From assembly GCA_964624145.1 (NCBI GenBank), contig CAZUXT010000028.1, forward strand, positions 1-45,775: a DNA stretch of 45,775 nt. Reading direction: 5' to 3'. Position numbers and translations under genes: made by a program. This DNA is from WJMT01 sp964624145. Its GTDB lineage: Bacteria > Acidobacteriota > Aminicenantia > Aminicenantales > Aminicenantaceae. Position 1 is the stretch's first letter, and each line of letters starts with the position of its first letter. Below are positions 16,172-24,729 of this stretch, piece by piece. The notes beneath the pieces are model-generated. The model was not told the origin of the DNA. It did no database searches and was given only the letters and a program-made list of their open reading frames with translations.

Positions 16172-18034
16172 CTAATTTTCCTTAACCGTCATTTTTTTGA
16201 TTTTTGAGAGTCTCTGGGCGAGAGTCATTCTCTTTCCGTTTTCATCAGCTACATGTATTCCGCCTTTAATGAGTTTTGTGTTCCATTTGACAGCGTTCTC
16301 GAATTCATCCCGGCATTCCCAGAGAAAGGGGACAGGAAAATACCCTGATCTAAAGGCTTTGAAAAGTCCTTCGCTTGAGTACAGATTTTTTATATTCTTT
16401 TGCATATGCTCTATCATGACTTTTGATTCATCATAAAGTTCCTGGGAAGTATTTTCTATTTCAGAGCTTGAGATAATATCAAAAACAGCATTCCTTCTTC
16501 TGAATTCCGGATAGTATTTCAATGAGGCTTTTGTGATCTGAATGCTTTCATTGATAACGTCCGGTGTGGCAAGAAAAAGGGCTTCTGAAAAACTGACAAC
16601 ATGTATTATGGGAGGGCTGTCAGGTCTCTCCGGTTCAACGTCTGACATCAACGCAGTGACCGCAGCGAGCTGGGTCTTTGCTTTTTCTATATTCGGGGAG
16701 AAATAATCCAGCCCTGCCCGGGGCTGATAGATTACTTTAAAGTCACTGTCTTCTAAAGTCCTGACCAGTTTCAGGAGAACGCGGGCTTTGACTAAATCCC
16801 GGACTCCCCATGTTGATTTGGGTGTATTGAGCATATTCTGGAGGATCAAAATTTTAATTCCCAGCCTTTTGGCTGTTTTTGCCGCGAGAAAAGCAGAGAC
16901 CACATAAGTGATATCATCTGACCCTCTGAATGCGAAATGGTGGGGGATATTGGGTTCAAAAGGCTTTGTGACGCCAGCGATATATTTTATGGCATCCAGG
17001 TGTTCGGAAAGACCCTGTCTGACGCTCAAGGGCCCCCGTCCGTCGATTTTATTGAACCACCAGAGAGAGAGAGCATGCCATGCCATGTTGAGGTTTTTTT
17101 CAAGGATGAAAGCCATATGAGCCACATTTTTCGTGCCGGAATAGGCTCTGACCAGCATGGGAGAAGAATCTTCGCGGATCGCCTGGAGTTCCAGTTCACT
17201 GTTTACAGGAATTCCTCCTCCGTTGGGAAGGCCTTCCCAGCTTCCTCCGAAATGAGACTGGCTTAATTGTGAAGAACCGACCGATACAATATCAAGATAC
17301 TTTGTTTTTGAAAGCGTTTTCAGCCATTCTGAAAACATGGTTAACGCCTTCTCCCGGTCTTTGAGGTAAGGCCCGACATGCACTCTTGTCAGAGGCAGTT
17401 GGTTGTGAATCTTGGCAGCATTCAGGCGTTTGGACAGGTGGTCTTTATCCGTTCCATAGTCTTTATAATCATAATCAGAGATTTTTGGAATAAGTTTGTG
17501 CTTTTCTTGGCTGATGATTTTTTCCCCGAATTCAAACCGCATCTGGTCGTATACTGAACTTTCCTGAATGGATTTTGGGATTAAAGCTTCCGGGACACCC
17601 AGTTTCTTCAGTGTTTCTATGGGAGTTTCATCTCCTCTGAATGTTTCGTATCTTTTTCCGAATTCCTTTTTTATAAGGTCACAGGCTTCCGGAAGTCCGG
17701 CAAAATATATTTCTTTGATGGCTCTGTTTTTTTTGGTTGAAAGCGCTCTGTCGTTTTCTATACAGGTTACCAGCCTGCCGAAAGTGTTCAATCCCTGTTT
17801 CGGGTCCAAACGGTAGCTGAAGCCGAGATGTGTGATATTGTTTTCAAGGATCCATTTTTTGATGGTTTCAAAGTAGTGTAAGTTGGATATCTTATCGACA
17901 GCTGATGAGATTTTGGCGTCAGATATAAAGACTTTGAAACCGGATTCTTCAAGGAGCTGGCTGATATGGATTATCCCAAGAGTATGGGCATCGATTCCAG
18001 ATTTAAGAAAACCATATATTTTGTTTTGTTGCAT
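16172..18034 (-). CDS. Cobalamin-binding mutase-like protein, single chain
   Basis: A 620-residue protein with no signal peptide. The N-terminus carries the base-off B12 motif DAHTLG (D15-x-H17-x-x-G20; His17 would be the lower axial ligand), followed by SGFKVFISDA, an S-x-L element (GFSYRLDP) and a FAGLPE segment, in the order of the GlmS/MutB cobalamin domain. The C-terminal two-thirds resembles the glutamate mutase E-subunit barrel: RGPLSVRQGLSEHLDAIKYI, IPHHFAFRGSDDITYVVSAF and ILILQNMLNTPKSTWGVRDL. In known carbon-skeleton mutases the B12 domain is separate or C-terminal, so N-terminal fusion is unusual. It is convergent with the VWFA gene. The reaction is unknown; an aminomutase or carbon-skeleton rearrangement is the best guess. 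Confidence 0.65.
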   Translation of the reverse strand: MQQNKIYGFLKSGIDAHTLGIIHISQLLEESGFKVFISDAKISSAVDKISNLHYFETIKKWILENNITHLGFSYRLDPKQGLNTFGRLVTCIENDRALSTKKNRAIKEIYFAGLPEACDLIKKEFGKRYETFRGDETPIETLKKLGVPEALIPKSIQESSVYDQMRFEFGEKIISQEKHKLIPKISDYDYKDYGTDKDHLSKRLNAAKIHNQLPLTRVHVGPYLKDREKALTMFSEWLKTLSKTKYLDIVSVGSSQLSQSHFGGSWEGLPNGGGIPVNSELELQAIREDSSPMLVRAYSGTKNVAHMAFILEKNLNMAWHALSLWWFNKIDGRGPLSVRQGLSEHLDAIKYIAGVTKPFEPNIPHHFAFRGSDDITYVVSAFLAAKTAKRLGIKILILQNMLNTPKSTWGVRDLVKARVLLKLVRTLEDSDFKVIYQPRAGLDYFSPNIEKAKTQLAAVTALMSDVEPERPDSPPIIHVVSFSEALFLATPDVINESIQITKASLKYYPEFRRRNAVFDIISSSEIENTSQELYDESKVMIEHMQKNIKNLYSSEGLFKAFRSGYFPVPFLWECRDEFENAVKWNTKLIKGGIHVADENGKRMTLAQRLSKIKKMTVKEN

Positions 18035-18114
18035 GAAATTTCTCAGGATCAGTCCTGTTTTTCATCATTATCACACACGCTGGTTTTGCCGTCAAGAAAC
18101 GCATGAGTTGAAGT

Positions 18115-18190
18115 TAAGCTCAGGTGTGGCCTCAGCTCCCTGCATCCGAAGGCTAAATCTTCAATGTCGCTTGAGCCACACCTGAGCTTA
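18115..18190. repeat. Inverted-repeat element, copy C of a dispersed repeat family
   Basis: TAAGCTCAGGTGTGGC (18115-18130) and its exact reverse complement (18175-18190) form a 16-bp perfect stem around 44 nt. The right half, from CATCCGAAGG (about 18143) to 18190, matches the reverse complement of the left arm of the element at 29290 in about 40 of 48 positions, and the sequence after mutS (41619) in about 36 of 45. The element fills most of the 217-nt gap between the B12 protein and the amidohydrolase. It could fold as a strong hairpin in RNA and may also act as a bidirectional terminator, though no T tract follows. Confidence 0.75.
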
Positions 18191-18290
18191 TATAGAATGA
18201 TTTCGTTTTGATCAAAAGAATATTTGATTTTTTGATGATTCCTTATTAAGCTTGTTTTTTATTCATACAAAAAAGAGAAAGGAGGTCAAG

Positions 18291-19550
18291 TTGAGGAACA
18301 GATTCATTGTGTTCGCATTAACGGTTTTCTTTGTGACCTGTCTTGCATGGCCGCAGGATCTGGTCTTAAAAGGAGGAACTGTCCTCACTGTAACAAAAGG
18401 AATCATTGAGAACGGGACCATTGTAATAAGAGACGGAAAGATTGCTGGAGTTGGGAAAAATATCCCTATCCCTACCGGGATTAGAGTCATTGATGTCACC
18501 GGAAAATATGTTATGCCCGGAATCATAGACAGCCACTCTCATATTGCCCTCACTGATGTCAACGAAGCGACAGACCCGGTTACTCCACAGATATGGATGC
18601 GTGAAGCTTTGGAGCCTTCTTCTGATTCCATTAAAAAGACTCTTGCAGGCGGAGTCACAATGGTTAAAACCATGCACGGCAGCGCGAATATCATTGGAGG
18701 AGTCAATGTGACCATTAAGCTTAAGTACAGAGATCGGATAGAAAATATGATTGTTCAGGACGCGAGACAGCAGCTTAAAATGGCCCTGGGTGAAAACCCG
18801 AAAAGGCTCTACGGTAGCAAAGGGCGCATTCCTTCCACCCGGATGGGCAATGCCTTTGTGATGAGGAATGCCTTTGTAAAAGCTAAAGAATATAAAGAAA
18901 AGTGGGATACCTATGAAAGAGAAAAGGCTGAAGGAAAAAAGGACCTTAAGCCTCCGGAGAAGGACCTCAGAATGGAAACGCTTAAGATGGTGCTGGAGAA
19001 AAAACTGGGGATTGACTGCCATGTTTATCGTGCTGATGAGATTGTATGGATCATAAATTTTTGTAAGGAATGGGATATCGACCTTTTGCAGTTAAGCCAC
19101 TGTATAGACGGATACAAAGTTCCGGATGTCATAGCAGATGCGGGCGTGTGTTACGGCGGCTGGATTGACTGGTGGGGTTTTAAAGAGGAAGCTTATGACG
19201 GATGCCCTTATGGATTTGAGATTATGCATAAGGCCGGAGTCAGAATTGTGATCAATTCCGACAGTGCGGATGAGTGCCGTTATCTTTATCTCAATGCCGC
19301 CAAAGTTTTAAAATACAATGATATTCCGGAAGAAGAAGTGCTCAAGATGATAACCTTCAATCCTGCCTGTGCGCTTGAGATGGAACACAGGGCCGGCAGC
19401 ATTGAAAAGGGCAAGGATGGAGATATCGCTGTGTTTGATAAATATCCTCTCGATTCAACATCCAAGTGTCTCATGACAATCATTGAAGGAAAGGTATACT
19501 TTGATTACGCTAAAGAAAGCATAACCGCAGAAGGAGTCGGATATGAATAG
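18291..19550 (+). CDS. Secreted amidohydrolase (imidazolonepropionase-like)
   Basis: The start chosen is TTG at 18291, directly behind a perfect AAAGGAGGT ribosome site; it gives 419 residues with a clean signal peptide (RNRFIVFALTVFFVTCLAWPQ). The upstream in-frame TTG at 18252 has no ribosome site. Amidohydrolase metal ligands are all visible: HSH in IDSHSHIAL, a beta-5 His in DCHVYRADEI, a beta-6 His in LLQLSHCIDG, and a beta-8 Asp in VINSDSADE. A hydrolase acting on amide or cyclic amide bonds in the periplasm is expected; the substrate is unknown (imidazolonepropionase and Xaa-Pro dipeptidase-like enzymes share this fold). Its stop overlaps the start of a related but metal-ligand-less gene by 8 nt. 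Confidence 0.88.
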   Translation: MRNRFIVFALTVFFVTCLAWPQDLVLKGGTVLTVTKGIIENGTIVIRDGKIAGVGKNIPIPTGIRVIDVTGKYVMPGIIDSHSHIALTDVNEATDPVTPQIWMREALEPSSDSIKKTLAGGVTMVKTMHGSANIIGGVNVTIKLKYRDRIENMIVQDARQQLKMALGENPKRLYGSKGRIPSTRMGNAFVMRNAFVKAKEYKEKWDTYEREKAEGKKDLKPPEKDLRMETLKMVLEKKLGIDCHVYRADEIVWIINFCKEWDIDLLQLSHCIDGYKVPDVIADAGVCYGGWIDWWGFKEEAYDGCPYGFEIMHKAGVRIVINSDSADECRYLYLNAAKVLKYNDIPEEEVLKMITFNPACALEMEHRAGSIEKGKDGDIAVFDKYPLDSTSKCLMTIIEGKVYFDYAKESITAEGVGYE

Positions 19551-20817
19551 AAAAATATTTCTTTTAGTGGTGGCCGTGCTTTTTTCCCTTTATCCTGCTT
19601 TTTCCAACAGTTCGCAGCAGATACTCATAAAAAACGGAACGATTGTTCCTGTGGAAGGGGCTCAAATACAAAAGGCGGATATTCTTATTGAAGAGGGAAA
19701 AATAGTCAAGATAGGCCGTGATTTAGGGGCTTCTGCTTCAGCCCATATCATTGATGCCTCAGGAAAATACGTGTATCCGGGGATGGTGGCTTTAATGACC
19801 GCAGTGGGAGTCACCGGCTATCCCGGAGCAGGAAACGACCTGGATGAGTCAGGTGTGTCAACGCCTCAGATGGACCCTTTTGATGCCATTAATCCTGAAG
19901 ACCCATGTATTGCTGTGACGCGGCTGGGAGGAGTTACCACTGTTATGACCGTAAGCGGCACCAGGAGTCCCATCAATGGGAAATCCGTGCTTATGAATTT
20001 GGAGGGAAGACTGGCTCAGGATTTGGTGATAAAAAGATATGTCGCCCAGATTTTTAATATGGGTGCAAAAAGTGAAGGCAAATATCCTTCCACTCTTCCC
20101 GGAGTAGTATCTCTAATAGAAGGGAAGCTCAACAAAGCAAAACAGTACGCACGGAAAAAAGAGGGCGCTGGACAAGGAAAACAAGGCGGGAATGAAAATG
20201 GGAGCAGCCGTTTCAGCATTGATCTGGAGATGGAAGCCCTTCTCCCTGTTATAAAAGGAGAAGTGCCTGCCCTCTTTATTACAAATGACGGAGTAACCAT
20301 TCGGAATGCACTGAAAATCATTGATGAATTCGGTCTGAAAGGGATTATTAGAGCCAGCAAAGGGATTTTGAATTATGCGGAAATTTTGAGTGAGAAAAAC
20401 ATCCCTGTTATATGGACGGGAACCAAAGGAATTCCAGGAAGATGGGAGCCTTTTGATTTGAATTACCATACAGCGGCTGTACTGGCAGAAAAGGGAGTCC
20501 TGTTTGCTTTTGACTCCGGCGGTTGGGGCCCTGATAGCAGGAATGTGCGTAACCTCCCGGTTCCGGCAAGCCTTTCTGTGGCTTATGGGCTTGACGAGGA
20601 ACAGGCGATAAAGGCACTTACCATAAATCCCGCTAAAATAATGGGCATGGATGATGAACTGGGTTCCATAAAACCGGGTAAGACTGCAAACCTGGTCGTC
20701 TGGAGCGGGTCTCCTGTTCAAATGAGTTCCAGGGTTTGTCAGGTCATCATAAATGGAAAGATCATTTCCATGGAAAGCATCCAGACCCGGTTGAGGGATC
20801 AGTACAAGAAACATTGA
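19543..20817 (+). CDS. Amidohydrolase-like protein lacking metal ligands (pseudo-enzyme partner)
   Basis: A 424-residue exported protein (signal peptide to about residue 22, SLYPAFSNSSQ) with the amidohydrolase composite fold: N-terminal beta sandwich (LIKNGTIVPVEGAQ), barrel, and C-terminal AIKALTINPAKIMGMDDELG plus SIKPGKTANLVVW. The HxH on strand 1 is replaced (YPGMVALMTAVG), and the beta-5 and beta-6 histidines are replaced (LFITNDGVTI; GIIRASKGI); only the beta-8 Asp remains (FAFDSGGWG). It is therefore probably not a conventional metallohydrolase. It starts inside the end of the intact amidohydrolase gene, suggesting co-translation and possibly a heteromeric partnership or a substrate-binding role. 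Confidence 0.8.
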   Translation: MNRKIFLLVVAVLFSLYPAFSNSSQQILIKNGTIVPVEGAQIQKADILIEEGKIVKIGRDLGASASAHIIDASGKYVYPGMVALMTAVGVTGYPGAGNDLDESGVSTPQMDPFDAINPEDPCIAVTRLGGVTTVMTVSGTRSPINGKSVLMNLEGRLAQDLVIKRYVAQIFNMGAKSEGKYPSTLPGVVSLIEGKLNKAKQYARKKEGAGQGKQGGNENGSSRFSIDLEMEALLPVIKGEVPALFITNDGVTIRNALKIIDEFGLKGIIRASKGILNYAEILSEKNIPVIWTGTKGIPGRWEPFDLNYHTAAVLAEKGVLFAFDSGGWGPDSRNVRNLPVPASLSVAYGLDEEQAIKALTINPAKIMGMDDELGSIKPGKTANLVVWSGSPVQMSSRVCQVIINGKIISMESIQTRLRDQYKKH

Positions 20818-20851
20818 CGTTTTTCATAGAACGTTTTATCATTATAAAGTT

Positions 20852-21394
20852 ATGGCAAACAATAATCATTTCTATGCAACCACCATATTATGTGTAAGGG
20901 AAAAGGGAAAGGTCGTCATTGCGGGTGACGGTCAGGTTACTCTGGAAAACACGGTTTTGAAATCCAAAGCCAGCAAAGTCAGGCGGATTTACAAAGGCAA
21001 GGTGCTGGCCGGGTTCGCTGGCGCGACTTCGGATGCGTTTGCTCTTTTTTCCAGGTTTGAAGGAAAGCTGGAGGAGTTTCGGGGAAATCTTGCCCGCGCC
21101 GCCATTGAACTGGCCAAAGACTGGAGGCTGGACAAAGCTCTGCGCAGGCTTGAAGCATTGATGTTGGTTGCGGATAAAAACAATTCTTTTTTGATTTCCG
21201 GGACAGGTGATGTGGTAGAGCCTGATGACGGCATCGTTGCCATAGGCTCAGGAGGAGCCTACGCTCTTGCTGCTGCGCGGGCCTTGATAAGAAATACTGA
21301 TTTTTCTGCGAGGAAAATTGCCGAGGAAGCTATGAACATAACTTCGGATATATGTATTTATACGAACAACCATATAACCATAGAGGAATTATAG
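20852..21394 (+). CDS. hslV: ATP-dependent protease proteolytic subunit HslV
   Basis: A 180-residue threonine peptidase subunit of the HslUV (ClpYQ) protease. The N-terminal sequence MANNNHFYATTILCV aligns with HslV/ClpQ of other bacteria; the conserved TTI places the nucleophile at Thr10, so residues 1-9 should be removed autocatalytically. Other family blocks: IAGDGQVTLENTVLKSKASK, VLAGFAGATSDAFALF, AAIELAKDWRLDKALRRLEA, ISGTGDVVEPDDGIVAIGSG and the end ICIYTNNHITIEEL. It is followed without a gap by hslU, with which it forms a two-ring barrel degrading unfolded proteins. Confidence 0.97.
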   Translation: MANNNHFYATTILCVREKGKVVIAGDGQVTLENTVLKSKASKVRRIYKGKVLAGFAGATSDAFALFSRFEGKLEEFRGNLARAAIELAKDWRLDKALRRLEALMLVADKNNSFLISGTGDVVEPDDGIVAIGSGGAYALAAARALIRNTDFSARKIAEEAMNITSDICIYTNNHITIEEL

Positions 21395-22783
21395 ATGCCC
21401 ATAGAACTGCCTGAAAATTTGGAGATAATCAAAGGAAGATTCGATGAGTCTGAGCTGACTCCAAAAAGAATTGTCGAAGCACTGGATAAATATATCATAG
21501 GTCAGGAAGACGCAAAGAAAGCGGTCGCCATCGCTTTAAGGAACAGATACAGGCGAAGGAAACTTCCGCCTGAATTGGCAGATGAGGTTGCCCCGAAAAA
21601 TATTTTAATGGTAGGCCCTACCGGAGTCGGAAAGACAGAGATTTCACGCAGGCTGGCAAAACTGACGTCATCTCCTTTTTTGAAAGTCGAGGCGAGCAAG
21701 TTCACCGAAGTCGGTTATGTGGGCCGGGATGTGGAGTCCATGATCAGGGATCTGGTCCAGATCGCCGTAGGATTGGTCAAAACAGAGAAAATGCAGGAGG
21801 TCAGAACAAAAGCCGAACAGAATGCCGAAGAAAAAGTCCTGGATATTCTTCTCCCTAAACCCAGGGTGAGTTCCGAGTCGGATGCACAGGCAGAAGAAAA
21901 AAAATTTCAGGATACCAGGGAGAAACTGAGAAGCCAGTTGAGAGCAGGGCTTCTGGATGAACGCCAGATCCAGATCGAGGTCAAAGAGAAGTTCAGCTCT
22001 CCTTTTGAGATATTTTCAAACACAGGTGTTGAAGAGATAGGAATACAAATACAGGAAATCATTCCGGGTCTGGGGGGAAAGACCAAAAGAAGAAAGGTCA
22101 AAGTTAAGGAAGCGGTCGAGTACCTTACCGGGCAGGAACAGCAGAGACTCATTGATATGGACCAGGTCTCAAGATTGGCTATAGAAAAAGTGGAAAATTC
22201 AGGGATTATATTTTTGGATGAAGTCGATAAAATCTCAGGAAGAGAAACCGGTCACGGGCCTGAGGTCAGCCGTGAAGGAGTCCAAAGGGATCTTCTTCCC
22301 ATTATAGAAGGCACTACTGTGAACACACGTTCAGGGCTTGTCAAAACAGACCATATTTTGTTCATTGGAGCCGGCGCCTTTCATGTGACCAAACCTTCTG
22401 ACTTGATTCCTGAGCTCCAGGGAAGATTTCCAATAAGGGTCGAACTTTCTTCTTTGGATAAAAATGACTTCATTCGCATACTGACTGAGCCTGAAAATGC
22501 CCTTCTCAAACAGTATAAGGCGCTCATGGCAACAGAAGGCGTGAAAGTCAAGTTTAAAAAGGGAGCTGTGGAGAAAATCGCTGATATCGCAGAAAGAGTC
22601 AACAGCCTCAATGAAAATATCGGAGCCAGAAGGCTTCACACGGTCATGGAAAAAGTCATGGAGGAGATATCTTTCAATGCCCCGGATGATGTGAGCAAAA
22701 ATATCGTTATTGACGAAAATTATGTCGACAGGCAGTTAAAGGATATATTAGAAGACCAGGACCTCAGCCGCTTCATCCTCTGA
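21395..22783 (+). CDS. hslU: ATP-dependent protease ATPase subunit HslU
   Basis: A 462-residue AAA+ unfoldase that feeds HslV. Walker A GPTGVGKT is at about residues 74-81, Walker B is IIFLDEVDKISGR, the pore loop GYVGRDVESMIRDL follows the P-loop, and a sensor-2 GARRLHTVMEKVME block is near the C-terminus. The last residues, EDQDLSRFIL, are the tail that docks into HslV and activates it. The I-domain (about residues 110-230) is present. The start directly abuts the hslV stop. Length is normal. Confidence 0.98.
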   Translation: MPIELPENLEIIKGRFDESELTPKRIVEALDKYIIGQEDAKKAVAIALRNRYRRRKLPPELADEVAPKNILMVGPTGVGKTEISRRLAKLTSSPFLKVEASKFTEVGYVGRDVESMIRDLVQIAVGLVKTEKMQEVRTKAEQNAEEKVLDILLPKPRVSSESDAQAEEKKFQDTREKLRSQLRAGLLDERQIQIEVKEKFSSPFEIFSNTGVEEIGIQIQEIIPGLGGKTKRRKVKVKEAVEYLTGQEQQRLIDMDQVSRLAIEKVENSGIIFLDEVDKISGRETGHGPEVSREGVQRDLLPIIEGTTVNTRSGLVKTDHILFIGAGAFHVTKPSDLIPELQGRFPIRVELSSLDKNDFIRILTEPENALLKQYKALMATEGVKVKFKKGAVEKIADIAERVNSLNENIGARRLHTVMEKVMEEISFNAPDDVSKNIVIDENYVDRQLKDILEDQDLSRFIL

Positions 22784-23883
22784 TGAAAAAATACGCAGTC
22801 ATTTTATTTGTGTTGACAGCGGTTTCCCTTTCTCTCTGCTGCGGGAAAAAAGGGCCTCTTCTGCCCCCTATAAAAAAGGCTCCCAAACAAGTCGAGGTCA
22901 CAGAAGTATTCCAGCGCGGGGGAAAAATCATATTAAAGTGGAAAAATCCCACCTCATACATCGACGGAAGCCTTTTGGATGAGATTTCCAGAGTGGATAT
23001 TTGGGTGTATAGGAAACAGCATAAGACCGGTGAAGCAAAATCGATTGATTTGAAGACCTTTGCAAAGGAAGCAGCCCTTTTAAAGTCAGTGAAACGCAGT
23101 GATTTTCCGGCATTCGGAGAAGCCGGGAAAGAGGATGCTAAAGTGTACATCTACAGCTACAGGATAAAACCGTCTGAACCGGAGAACACCATTTATTTTT
23201 GGGGCATTAAAGCAGCTGATAAAAAAGGGAAAGAATCCGATTTTTCAAATCCGGTTTCTGTGACATCAAGAAGGGCTCCTAATCCTCCTTCCGGGCTCAA
23301 AGCTGAAGCCGCAGCAGATAGAGTGATACTCAAATGGGAGGCTCCCCGGAAAAATACAGACGGCTCCTCTCCCCCCTCGGTCAAAGGTTATCATGTCTAC
23401 AGGTCTTTAGAAGAAAGCATGTTCGTAAGAATCAATCATGAACTGATAAAGAAAACCTCTTATGAGGACACCCGTATTCTCTTTGGTAAAGAATATCAGT
23501 ATTTTGTGAGGTGTTCCGCTTCGGAGGAGTCTCCTTATTTAGAGAGTGAAGATACAGAAGCGGTCAAGATTGTCGTTAAGGATACGATTCGGCCGGAAAA
23601 GCCGCAGGGGCTGATCTTGATTGCAGCACAGGACCGGATCACTGTAACCTGGGATACCGTCGAAGCAGAGGATCTCTATGGATATAAGATATGGAGAAGG
23701 AACAAAGGAGAGGAAGATTTTATTCTCATGACTTCAGAACCCGTTAAAGAGAGTGTATTCCATGATTTTTCTGTCAAAGAGGGCATTGAATATGAGTATT
23801 GTATCTCAGCTTGTGATAGAGCTGGTAATGAGAGTGAAAAGTCAGACATAAAAGCTGGAACGCTGAAAGGATGTCTGCTATGA
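22783..23883 (+). CDS. Lipoprotein with LptM-like N-terminus and fibronectin type III domains
   Basis: A 366-residue lipoprotein. The signal peptide ends in SLSLCC, with Cys20 the likely lipidated residue, followed by GKKGPLLPP. This C-G-x-K-G-P-L-x-x-P sequence is the signature of LptM (YifL), the tiny lipoprotein that helps assemble LptDE. Instead of ending there, it continues with about 330 residues: a first beta region (residues 35-160) and two clear fibronectin type III repeats, about 165-260 (PSGLKAEAAADRVILKWEAP) and 270-362 (PQGLILIAAQDRITVTWD). The start overlaps the hslU stop (TGATG), so it is co-translated with the protease operon. A surface or periplasmic protein-protein interaction role is likely. 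Confidence 0.8.
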   Translation: MKKYAVILFVLTAVSLSLCCGKKGPLLPPIKKAPKQVEVTEVFQRGGKIILKWKNPTSYIDGSLLDEISRVDIWVYRKQHKTGEAKSIDLKTFAKEAALLKSVKRSDFPAFGEAGKEDAKVYIYSYRIKPSEPENTIYFWGIKAADKKGKESDFSNPVSVTSRRAPNPPSGLKAEAAADRVILKWEAPRKNTDGSSPPSVKGYHVYRSLEESMFVRINHELIKKTSYEDTRILFGKEYQYFVRCSASEESPYLESEDTEAVKIVVKDTIRPEKPQGLILIAAQDRITVTWDTVEAEDLYGYKIWRRNKGEEDFILMTSEPVKESVFHDFSVKEGIEYEYCISACDRAGNESEKSDIKAGTLKGCLL

Positions 23884-24647
23884 AGATATATCGTTTTAAA
23901 CACAAAGATAAGATCCACTACGGGATTCTGAAAGAGGAGGTATTGATTCCCCTGAAGAAAACCATATCCGGAGTTCTTAAGGAGGGGAAAGAGGAAATTC
24001 CCATCGGAGAAGTGATGGTTCTTCCTCCGGTCCTCCCTTCAAAGATAGTGGCTGTAGGCCGAAATTACAGGGAACATGCTGATGAAAGGGGGCAGCAGGT
24101 ACCTAAAAGGCCTCTGATATTTTTGAAGCCGCCTTCAGCGGTCATAGGGCCCAATGACAGCATTTTTTATCCTGATGCGACAAAAAGACTCGATTATGAG
24201 GGAGAACTGGCTTTTATTATTAAGAAAAAAGCCTGGAAGCTCAAAAAAGGCGTTGATGAGGATGACTATATATTGGGATATACCTGTCTGAATGATGTAA
24301 CAGCCAGAGATTTACAGGATAAGGACGGTCAATGGACCAGGGCCAAATCGTTTGATACTTTTGCGCCGATTGGTCCGTGCATCGCAACGGATATCGATCC
24401 CTCACGGTTAAGGATAAAAACTTTTTTGAACGGAAAACTCAAACAGTCAGGGAATACGGCCAATATGATTTTTCCTGTTCCTGAACTGCTTCTGTATATC
24501 TCTCATATCATGACACTCTTTCCCGGTGACATCATAACCACAGGAACTCCATCCGGCGTAGGCCCCATGTCTCCGGGTGACAGAGTGGATGTTCAGATTG
24601 AGGGAATAGGGACTCTGTCAAATAGAGTCATGAGAGTAAAGCTGTAA
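23880..24647 (+). CDS. Fumarylacetoacetate hydrolase family protein
   Basis: A 256-residue enzyme of the FAH fold that hydrolyses, isomerises or decarboxylates 2-keto- or 1,3-diketo-acids. The start is ATG at 23880 (MKIYRFKHKDK), spaced 9 nt from AAAGG; the ATG at 23871 lies directly on that site and is unlikely. Metal ligands are in DYEGELAFIIKK (two Glu) and LNDVTARDLQDKDGQWTRAK (Asp), with the GDIITTGTPSGVG loop near the end. The specific reaction (acylpyruvase, 5-oxopent-3-ene-tricarboxylate decarboxylase, or similar) cannot be told from sequence. It overlaps the lipoprotein stop by 4 nt (ATGA). Confidence 0.9.
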   Translation: MKIYRFKHKDKIHYGILKEEVLIPLKKTISGVLKEGKEEIPIGEVMVLPPVLPSKIVAVGRNYREHADERGQQVPKRPLIFLKPPSAVIGPNDSIFYPDATKRLDYEGELAFIIKKKAWKLKKGVDEDDYILGYTCLNDVTARDLQDKDGQWTRAKSFDTFAPIGPCIATDIDPSRLRIKTFLNGKLKQSGNTANMIFPVPELLLYISHIMTLFPGDIITTGTPSGVGPMSPGDRVDVQIEGIGTLSNRVMRVKL

Positions 24648-24729
24648 AAATCATATAGGCTGGACATAAAAGTAAAAATAATATAAAAAGAGGGAAGGGC
24701 ATTGAAAAACACCTGAAACGGAGGGAATT

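Noticed and set aside
18252..18290. Upstream TTG start for the amidohydrolase
   Set aside because: No ribosome site, and the added residues would spoil the signal peptide; TTG at 18291 follows a perfect AAAGGAGGT.
22331..22639. 102-residue minus-strand open frame inside hslU
   Set aside because: Shadow of a strongly conserved gene with no independent support.
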